A DNA stretch of 5,028 nucleotides from an uncultured Clostridia bacterium (GTDB lineage Bacteria; Bacillota; Clostridia; Christensenellales; UBA1242). Below, in pieces: positions 1-3,552 of this stretch. Position 1 is the first letter of the stretch. Every line of letters starts with the position of its first letter. The stretch lies in assembly GCA_947589615.1 (NCBI GenBank), contig CANQBU010000103.1, positions 1-5,028 on the forward strand, in the 5' to 3' direction. A program made the translations under genes and the position numbers. The notes beneath the pieces are model-generated. The model was not told the origin of the DNA and searched no databases. It saw nothing but the letters and a program-made list of their open reading frames with translations.

Positions 1-292
1 TTTTATTATATATTGCGAATAAAGCCACGACCATAAAAATAGCTAAAATTGGAAAAATAAGTAATTCAATTGTGAAGCTATTAGCATAATCTTTATCTAT
101 TAAAGGAATAACAAATACAAAAATAGTTATAGCAAAAGCAAAAACTGTTAATAGCGCCATAATAATTTTAGCAATTTTACTATACGCAAAAACAATTGTA
201 TTTGCCTCTTTAGAAGGAGTATTAACTTTTAACATAAATAATGATGCAATAATAGACATTATAATTATCGTGATAATATTACTTATGTTCAT
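1..292 (-). CDS. Partial small integral membrane protein, unknown function
   Basis: About 97 residues are visible from the ATG at 292-290; the C-terminus lies beyond the left edge. Three strongly hydrophobic stretches can be read: residues about 3-21, about 44-67 (preceded by a lysine-containing loop, SKIAKI) and about 78-96. The visible part is therefore almost all membrane with short charged loops (KVNTPSKEAN and IDKDYANS). The start is supported by a perfect GGAGGT ribosome site at 297-302, 4 nt from the ATG (AGGAGG reading gives 5-6 nt). I do not recognise a family. It is separated by about 130 bp from the next leftward gene and has its own -10 box, so it is probably a separate transcription unit. 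It could be host chromosome or element cargo; the sequence does not decide. Confidence 0.75.
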   Translation of the reverse strand, partial: MNISNIITIIIMSIIASLFMLKVNTPSKEANTIVFAYSKIAKIIMALLTVFAFAITIFVFVIPLIDKDYANSFTIELLIFPILAIFMVVALFAIYNK

Positions 293-320
293 ATTTACCT
301 CCTATATTTTTTATAAAAAT

Positions 321-326
321 ATTATA
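321..326 (-). promoter_or_regulatory. -10 box for the membrane protein gene
   Basis: On the minus strand this reads TATAAT, a perfect -10 hexamer, about 30 bp upstream of the membrane-protein start. The -35 region about 16-17 bp further upstream is poor (TTAATG/ATTAAT-like). The call rests on the -10 and its placement before a strong ribosome site. Confidence 0.45.
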
Positions 327-422
327 TCACAAATGGATAAGCATTAATAAATAAATTTGTAATAATTATATAACATTTTCTTTTAAAATATCGTTATTTC
401 GTTGTTAACTTTATTGTAAAAG

Positions 423-815
423 TTAAAAATCATTATTTTTTATACTTGAATATTCCTTTATATTTCCTTTTAAATCCGATATTTTTAATGGCTCTTTTAA
501 AGAGATATTTAATAAATTTAAATCATAACGCAAGAGTAAAATTTGTTTAACTTTGGCAAGGATTCTTTTTTCTTCAATATCATTATAATTATACGAATCC
601 ATAGCACTATTAAAAATATATTCTAATAAATAAACATTATCAGGACTTTGTTTTTCAAAAATAGTTGCAATATTGTCCGCTACAATATAGGGAAAGTTTT
701 TTAAATAATTCCTTCTATAAGAATCTCCAATAGTATCTTTTTTCGGATTACCTAACATTATATCTTCGGGTAATTTATCTACAACTCTAACTATTACTTT
801 ATCATTTTTCTTCAT
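423..815 (-). CDS. Hypothetical 130-residue soluble protein
   Basis: I do not recognise this protein. It is 130 residues with no signal peptide or membrane segment. It has a basic, beta-like N-terminus (MKKNDKVIVRVVDKLPEDI), a central part with YRRNYLKNFPYIVADNIATIF, and a probable helical region around residues 60-100 (VYLLEYIFNSAMD, then EEKRILAKVKQILLLRYDL). The tail is polar and asparagine/lysine-rich. The start is well supported: AAAGGA at 824-829 lies 8 nt before the ATG, the same motif and spacing as the AbiEi-like gene further right. It is transcribed divergently from the tandem-HTH regulator across a 107-bp gap holding an inverted repeat, so that regulator probably controls it. Such a divergent regulator/effector pair could be a toxin-antitoxin or immunity unit, but nothing in the sequence identifies an activity. 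Confidence 0.8.
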   Translation of the reverse strand: MKKNDKVIVRVVDKLPEDIMLGNPKKDTIGDSYRRNYLKNFPYIVADNIATIFEKQSPDNVYLLEYIFNSAMDSYNYNDIEEKRILAKVKQILLLRYDLNLLNISLKEPLKISDLKGNIKEYSSIKNNDF

Positions 816-841
816 TTTAAAAATCCTTTCTTACTTAATAC

Positions 842-870
842 ATTATATTACTTATTTAACCTATTTACCA
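842..870 (-). promoter_or_regulatory. Promoter of the 130-residue gene
   Basis: On the minus strand a perfect TATAAT -10 lies at 842-847. A weak -35, TGGTAA, lies at 865-870 with a 17-bp spacer. A start of transcription near 835 would give a leader of about 20 nt containing the AAAGGA ribosome site. The weak -35 suggests a need for activation or low basal activity. It sits inside the inverted repeat at 857-884. Confidence 0.5.
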
Positions 871-884
871 GACTTTTAAGGTTA
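857..884. promoter_or_regulatory. Inverted repeat TAACCT-N16-AGGTTA, candidate operator
   Basis: Two perfect 6-bp half-sites, TAACCT (857-862) and AGGTTA (879-884), are separated by 16 bp. They straddle the -35 box of the leftward 130-residue gene and lie upstream of the rightward tandem-HTH gene. Half-site centres 22 bp apart, about two helical turns, suit a symmetric DNA-binding protein. The obvious candidate binder is the tandem-HTH regulator encoded next to it. Short half-sites in AT-rich DNA can arise by chance, so this stays a candidate. Confidence 0.35.
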
Positions 885-922
885 TTATCGTTTTAAATGG
901 GAAAATTATATTGGTGATAGAT

Positions 923-1357
923 ATGATTAATAATAATTTAAAATGGTGTAGAGAAGAATTGGAAATGACTCAAGAAGAACTTGGTTATGTTTTTGGAGTT
1001 AGTAGAAAAACTATATCAGGTTGGGAAACTGCAAACGATCCAATACCATTTAATAAGTTAATTAAGTTTTGTAATCTTTATCACTATTCATTAGATTTTG
1101 TTTTAGGTCTTACAAGAAATAATGATAAAAATAATATCGAAATTAAAGTAGATAAAAAGGAAATAGGGAACAAATTAAAAGAATTAAGAAAAAGTTTAAA
1201 TTTATCTCAACAAAAATTTGCAAGTAAATGTGGATTATCACAAACTACATATAGCCATTATGAAACAGGATTTAATCTTATTACTACAATGACCGCATAT
1301 TCAATTTGTAAAACTTATAAAATCTCTTTAGATTGGTTATGTGGTAGAGAAAAGTAA
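923..1357 (+). CDS. Transcriptional regulator with two tandem XRE-type HTH domains
   Basis: The protein has 144 residues. Two complete XRE/Cro-CI-type helix-turn-helix domains (HTH_3 family) are fused head to tail: residues about 6-63 (core MTQEELGYVFGVSRKTISGWE) and about 81-142 (core LSQQKFASKCGLSQTTYSHYE). They are joined by an N/K/D-rich linker around 64-78. Both end in the same hydrophobic pattern (SLDFVLG and SLDWLCG), which supports an internal duplication. There is no peptidase or ligand-binding domain. The ATG at 923 is preferred because GGTGAT lies just upstream; TTG 911 and GTG 914 in the same frame would use up that ribosome site. It is divergent from the 130-residue gene and convergent with the AbiEi-like gene, with stop codons 7 bp apart. 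Inferred role: repressor of the divergent gene and probably of itself. Confidence 0.9.
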   Translation: MINNNLKWCREELEMTQEELGYVFGVSRKTISGWETANDPIPFNKLIKFCNLYHYSLDFVLGLTRNNDKNNIEIKVDKKEIGNKLKELRKSLNLSQQKFASKCGLSQTTYSHYETGFNLITTMTAYSICKTYKISLDWLCGREK

Positions 1358-1364
1358 AAAAATA

Positions 1365-1835
1365 CTAATTATTATAAAAAAGTTTACCTTCTTCTTTATA
1401 ATGTTTTGCTTTAGATTCTAACTCTTTTGGAATATCTAAATCATCATAAGAGTTATTATTTTCACAATAATAATTTGCAAAAGTTTCATATAACACTTGT
1501 GGATCGGTTTTATTTTCTTTTAACATATCGATAATAGCATTTCTAATTGGAGATATTTTAATTCCATTATCTTCAATAAAAGGAATGTTTTTTATATCTT
1601 TTACGATAAAACATTTGATATAAGGTAAATTAAAATCTTCTTCGGAATATACATAAATTTGACGCCTAAAACCACCATTAGAGTAACCTAAAATATCGGC
1701 TGAACTTTCTAAACATACGATACAATTTAAGTCTTGCAATAATACTTTTGCTACATCATAAAAAGTTAATAATCGTGCTTGATTATTTTTTTCGGATGCA
1801 TAATTCCAAATACTTTTATTAATATTTTCACTCAT
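1365..1835 (-). CDS. AbiEi-like (type IV) antitoxin-family protein, apparently without its toxin
   Basis: The protein has 156 residues. The middle resembles the C-terminal antitoxin domain of AbiEi proteins: CIVCLESSADILGYSNGG (about 38-55), a beta-rich segment (QIYVYSEEDF, IKCFIVKDI), then the characteristic ISPIRNAIIDML near 94-105 followed by a helical LYETFANYY stretch. In the AbiE system, AbiEi represses the operon and counters the nucleotidyltransferase toxin AbiEii. The usual N-terminal winged helix seems largely missing, as only about 35 residues precede the domain. No AbiEii-like gene follows: the neighbour is the convergent tandem-HTH gene. The ATG at 1835 is chosen over a TTG at 1856 because AAAGGA (1844-1849) lies 8 nt upstream of it. 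Family assignment is from motif memory and is moderately sure; the reading frame is secure. Confidence 0.7.
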   Translation of the reverse strand: MSENINKSIWNYASEKNNQARLLTFYDVAKVLLQDLNCIVCLESSADILGYSNGGFRRQIYVYSEEDFNLPYIKCFIVKDIKNIPFIEDNGIKISPIRNAIIDMLKENKTDPQVLYETFANYYCENNNSYDDLDIPKELESKAKHYKEEGKLFYNN

Positions 1836-1969
1836 TTTTATCATCCTTTCTTTCAAAACTTTTTTAAATTAAATAACAAAAACTTTTTTAAAAATATTTA
1901 ATTTTAATATCAAAAATTTTAGCTTTTTTTACTGAAAATACAATAAAAAATTTACAACAGGATATAAGG

Positions 1970-2062
1970 ATGCACCACGAAACCCTTTATTTTAAGAAAA
2001 TAAAAGGAATTTCGTGCACCATAACCTATTTCGCACTTGCGAAATGTAATACATTTTTTTAA
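1970..2062 (+). CDS. Possible 30-residue small ORF overlapping the hairpins
   Basis: ATG at 1970 opens 30 codons ending TAA at 2060-2062. The peptide starts MHHETLYFKKIKG and ends FALAKCNTFF. AGGA at 1959-1962 lies 7 nt upstream, and a TACAAT -10-like box sits at 1939-1944 with no good -35. The ORF overlaps two hairpins almost completely, so the base composition may reflect DNA or RNA structure rather than coding. Unrecognised, and more likely spurious than real. Confidence 0.2.
   Translation: MHHETLYFKKIKGISCTITYFALAKCNTFF
1976..2016. repeat. Long imperfect hairpin (about 17 bp)
   Basis: CACGAAA (1976-1982) pairs with TTTCGTG (2010-2016). Inside it CCTTTATTTT (1984-1993) pairs with AAAATAAAAGG (1997-2007) with one bulged A, and an AAG loop closes it. 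The small internal asymmetry (C versus AA) is typical of a structured RNA or a cruciform/ssDNA hairpin rather than a simple operator. There is no T-run next to it, so it is not an intrinsic terminator. Confidence 0.75.
2028..2045. repeat. Perfect 8-bp-arm hairpin ATTTCGCA/TGCGAAAT
   Basis: ATTTCGCA (2028-2035) and TGCGAAAT (2038-2045) are exact inverted repeats around CT; physically a 7-bp stem with an ACTT loop. It starts 11 bp after the previous hairpin and abuts the next inverted repeat. Its GCGAAA core echoes the CACGAAA/TTTCGTG arms of the first hairpin. Confidence 0.75.
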
Positions 2063-2075
2063 TTTTTGTATTACA
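2045..2075. repeat. Inverted repeat TGTAATACA...TGTATTACA, with a third copy at 2124
   Basis: TGTAATACA (2045-2053) and TGTATTACA (2067-2075) are a perfect 9-bp inverted pair separated by 13 A/T bases. A third exact TGTAATACA is at 2124-2132, right after the 12-bp perfect palindrome TTGTATATACAA (2111-2122). Repeated copies of one 9-mer suggest protein binding sites as well as, or instead of, a hairpin. Confidence 0.6.
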
Positions 2076-2087
2076 AAATAATAATTA

Positions 2088-2152
2088 TTTTCCTAAAGTT
2101 AACTAAAAAATTGTATATACAAATGTAATACAAACACCATTTTTTAGGAAAA
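2088..2152. repeat. 10-bp inverted repeat enclosing palindromes
   Basis: TTTTCCTAAA (2088-2097) and TTTAGGAAAA (2143-2152) are exact inverted repeats with a 45-bp interior. The interior holds AGTTAACT at the left arm's edge (2097-2104), TTGTATATACAA (2111-2122) and the third TGTAATACA. The right arm also forms a local 7-bp hairpin, CATTTTT-TAGG-AAAAATG (2138-2155), followed by T-rich sequence to 2172. That hairpin could act as a weak rightward terminator. Confidence 0.5.
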
Positions 2153-2180
2153 ATGAATTTTTTAATTTTTTCAAAAATTT

Positions 2181-2666
2181 TTACTTAAAATTGTAATTTG
2201 TTAAATCAAATTTTTCTAAATTTGGTCTTATCATTTTTATAATTTCTTTTAAATTTTCTAAAATTTTTTCGTTAGATATTTTTTCATTTTCTATTTGCTC
2301 AATTAAATCAGCAAGTACACCTTTACAAGCAAAAGCATTCTTTCTTTTTGACTCAATATTTTCTAAAATATCGAAATAAAATTTTTGATAATTTTCTAAT
2401 TTACTTTGATAATTTTTTACTGAATTATCTTTGCTACTACTCCAGTTAATATCAGCTTGATTATACCCTGCAAGTAACATTAATTTTTCTAAACTTAAAT
2501 CTAAATTACTAGCAATACTTTTTAAAAAAATAACATTAGGTTTTTTTCTTTTATTAGATTCAATTCTTGATAATTCGGCACAATCTATATTCGAAATTTT
2601 AGCAAGTTTTCTTTGCGAAATGTTTAATTCTTCTCGTTTATTTTTTATAAGATCTCCTAAATTCAT
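2181..2666 (-). CDS. Phage/ICE-type XRE repressor (CI-like, no peptidase domain)
   Basis: The protein has 161 residues. An XRE helix-turn-helix domain fills residues 3-67 (LGDLIKNKREELNISQRKLAKIS..., recognition part AELSRIESNKRKKPN, then LLAGYN). The remaining about 90 residues are polar and predominantly helical (ENYQKFYFDILENIESKRK; ISNEKILENLKEIIKMI), probably for oligomerisation. There is no LexA-type S24 peptidase, and no ImmA-like metalloprotease gene is beside it, so induction is not by those known routes. ATG 2666 is preferred: AAAGGG (2678-2683) lies 11 nt upstream, and an in-frame ATG at 2705 falls inside the promoter. A TTG at 2672 is an alternative. It sits divergent to the winged-helix/xis/int genes across a mirrored promoter pair, as expected for the element's master repressor. 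Confidence 0.9.
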   Translation of the reverse strand: MNLGDLIKNKREELNISQRKLAKISNIDCAELSRIESNKRKKPNVIFLKSIASNLDLSLEKLMLLAGYNQADINWSSSKDNSVKNYQSKLENYQKFYFDILENIESKRKNAFACKGVLADLIEQIENEKISNEKILENLKEIIKMIRPNLEKFDLTNYNFK

Positions 2667-2695
2667 AAACAACTTTTCCCTTTCTTTATGCAAGA

Positions 2696-2724
2696 AATAT
2701 AACATTTAATATTGTAAAAGTCAA
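2696..2724 (-). promoter_or_regulatory. Repressor promoter
   Basis: On the minus strand: -35 TTGACT (2719-2724), 17-bp spacer, -10 TATATT (2696-2701). Transcription would start near 2689, leaving about 22 nt before the ATG with the AAAGGG site. Its -35 lies within operator-like site A, so the repressor could control its own gene. Confidence 0.7.
2712..2724 (-). promoter_or_regulatory. Operator-like site A (TTGACTTTTACAA)
   Basis: This 13-bp sequence read on the minus strand matches site B at 2743-2755 on the plus strand in 12 of 13 positions. It is itself partly symmetric (TTGTAA/AGTCAA). It covers the -35 box of the repressor promoter. Likely bound by the XRE repressor; this is inference from position and repetition. 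Confidence 0.5.
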
Positions 2725-2742
2725 TACAATTTTTATTTTATG

Positions 2743-2755
2743 TTGACATTTACAA
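2743..2755 (+). promoter_or_regulatory. Operator-like site B (TTGACATTTACAA)
   Basis: This is the mirror-image partner of site A, with centres 31 bp apart (about three helical turns). It covers the -35 box of the rightward promoter. The seven bases after the -35 (TTTACAA) are identical in both sites, which the -35 consensus alone does not explain. Confidence 0.5.
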
Positions 2756-2771
2756 CGCTATATGCTAGACT
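2743..2771 (+). promoter_or_regulatory. Rightward (lytic/excision) promoter
   Basis: Consensus -35 TTGACA (2743-2748), ideal 17-bp spacer, -10 TAGACT (2766-2771). It is back to back with the repressor promoter, 18 bp between the two -35 boxes. It should drive the winged-helix gene, and possibly xis and int, when not repressed. Confidence 0.75.
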
Positions 2772-2772
2772 A

Positions 2773-2797
2773 ATCACTAAGTGATATAAAAATCACT
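2773..2797 (+). promoter_or_regulatory. Alternating palindromes in the 5' leader
   Basis: ATCACT (2773-2778), A, AGTGAT (2780-2785), ATAAAA, ATCACT (2792-2797). The middle arm can pair with either flank, giving two mutually exclusive hairpins, right at the predicted transcription start and just before the GGGGG ribosome site at 2802-2806. It could be a further operator or a small leader structure affecting translation. Confidence 0.45.
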
Positions 2798-2813
2798 GAA
2801 AGGGGGCAAAAAA

Positions 2814-3071
2814 ATTACACCACTAGAAGTTCCAAATAACATTTGGAAAGATAAAAATATTTCCTTCGAGGGAAAGCTAATATATAGCTATATCTATTCT
2901 AAAGGATTAGATAAATTAATTATCAATCTAAATGTTGGGGAATTACAACAAACATTAAGAATAAGCAATCAAGGGCTTAAAAAAAATCTTGAAAAAATGG
3001 AATCATTAAAGTATCTACTATATAAAGAGTACGATACAGGAATGTATACCATATCCCTTCTAAAAAAGTAA
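2814..3071 (+). CDS. Small winged-helix DNA-binding protein, apparent AUU start
   Basis: 85 codons end at TAA 3069-3071. The protein begins (I/M)TPLEVPNNIWKDKNISF and resembles the HTH_36-type winged helix found in phage replication and ICE proteins: a VPNNIW lead, helix GKLIYSYIYSKG, recognition region VGELQQTLRISNQGLKKNLEKM (about 41-62) and a wing YLLYKEYDTGMYTI. There is no ATG, GTG or TTG before codon 62, and a TAA at 2787 closes the frame upstream. The ATT at 2814 lies 7 nt after GGGGG, ideal spacing; a CTG at 2796 has no ribosome site. AUU is the rare start used by infC. First gene after the rightward promoter, so a Cro-like or recombination/replication helper role is plausible. G+C is about 27 percent. 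A start lost by mutation is the alternative. Confidence 0.7.
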   Translation: MTPLEVPNNIWKDKNISFEGKLIYSYIYSKGLDKLIINLNVGELQQTLRISNQGLKKNLEKMESLKYLLYKEYDTGMYTISLLKK

Positions 3072-3088
3072 GAAACATTTAGAAGGTT

Positions 3089-3141
3089 GGTACAGTAAGA
3101 TTAAGGGCTTATGTTAGTACCTTTTCTATTAAGAAATAGAA
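3089..3141 (+). promoter_or_regulatory. Two hairpins and possible 12-residue leader peptide before xis
   Basis: GGTAC (3089-3093) pairs with GTACC (3117-3121), extendable with AGAA/TTCT further out. TTCTATT (3124-3130) pairs perfectly with AATAGAA (3135-3141) around an AAGA loop. A short frame, ATG 3111 to TAA 3147-3149 (MLVPFLLRNRIN), has AAGGG just upstream. These may end or attenuate the winged-helix transcript before xis; evidence is structural only. Confidence 0.35.
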
Positions 3142-3160
3142 TAAATTAAAAAATTAAAAA

Positions 3161-3194
3161 GTGGTAAACCACAGGGGTAACTTTGACTTTTTTT
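3161..3194 (+). terminator. Weak terminator-like hairpin before xis
   Basis: GTGG-TAAA-CCAC (3161-3172; up to 5 bp as GTGGT/ACCAC) is preceded by A-rich sequence. About 15 nt later comes a T7 run (3188-3194), and an outer AAAGT/ACTTT pairing could bring the two together. The distance between stem and T-run weakens the call. The AGTGGTAAA segment also recalls arm-type integrase binding repeats, which is speculative. Confidence 0.3.
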
Positions 3195-3214
3195 ACTTAT
3201 TTAGAAAAGATAAT
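3183..3214 (+). promoter_or_regulatory. Possible xis promoter
   Basis: TTGACT (3183-3188) and GATAAT (3209-3214) are good hexamers but the 20-bp spacer is too long for a strong constitutive promoter. Long-spacer promoters are sometimes activated by DNA-distorting regulators. The xis and int genes may instead be reached by read-through from 2743. Confidence 0.3.
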
Positions 3215-3246
3215 TACATATTCTTTTAATTAAAAGGGGGTAATCA

Positions 3247-3552
3247 ATGAATGAAAGAGAGATTTATGAGTATTTAAAGAAAACTAGCTTTATAGATGTA
3301 TTAAATATTATTTTAAAGCAAACTAATGATAATTTAAGTAGCGATCATAATTATTTAGATACATATTATACTGCTAAAGATTTATATAGATTATATCCTA
3401 ATGTTTTCTCAAAATATAAATTAGAAAAATATATTAAAAATGAAAATCTACCTGTATTTAAAAATGGCAAAGATAGATTATTCTTAAAATCTAAAGTAGA
3501 AGAATGGCTAAATAGGAAAAGCAATTCTTTTTTTGTTTCTTCTAATGACTAA
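3247..3552 (+). CDS. xis: Excisionase-like HTH protein (Xis)
   Basis: The protein has 101 residues. The C-terminal half carries a MerR/excisionase-type winged helix: YYTAKDLYRLYPNVFSKYKL (about 40-59) followed by a wing with LPVFKNGKDRLFLKSKVEEWL (about 68-88). The N-terminal about 35 residues form probable helices (EIYEYLKKTSFIDVLNIILKQ) and are an addition to the minimal excisionase fold. Excisionases bend attachment-site DNA and steer the integrase toward excision. The ribosome site GGGGG (3236-3240) lies 6 nt before the ATG, the same AAAGGGGG type as the winged-helix gene. Its last codons overlap the integrase start, a classic xis-int arrangement that supports the call. Confidence 0.85.
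   Translation: MNEREIYEYLKKTSFIDVLNIILKQTNDNLSSDHNYLDTYYTAKDLYRLYPNVFSKYKLEKYIKNENLPVFKNGKDRLFLKSKVEEWLNRKSNSFFVSSND

Larger units (their letters stand above)
1836..2180. other. Gene-poor, palindrome-dense intergenic region
   Basis: About 345 bp lie between the AbiEi-like gene start and the XRE repressor stop. The first about 120 bp are nearly pure A/T and must hold the promoter of the AbiEi-like gene. One candidate on the minus strand is TTGTAT / 16 bp / TAAAAT. From 1976 to 2155 there is a run of consecutive inverted repeats, listed separately, including most of the few G/C-rich bases of the region. The only ORF with a plausible ribosome site is the 30-codon one at 1970-2062. There is no tRNA-like or CRISPR-like pattern. 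Confidence 0.7.

Noticed and set aside
1836..1856. TTG start for the AbiEi-like gene
   Set aside because: It would place the AAAGGA ribosome site inside the coding sequence; the ATG at 1835 has ideal 8-nt spacing to it.
1976..2075. CRISPR array or tRNA gene in the palindromic region
   Set aside because: There are no regularly spaced direct repeats with unique spacers, and no cloverleaf with a T-loop GTTCRA motif.
2667..2705. N-terminal extension of the XRE repressor to ATG 2705
   Set aside because: Those codons overlap the promoter -10 (2696-2701) and the AAAGGG ribosome site; the predicted transcript would begin downstream of that ATG.
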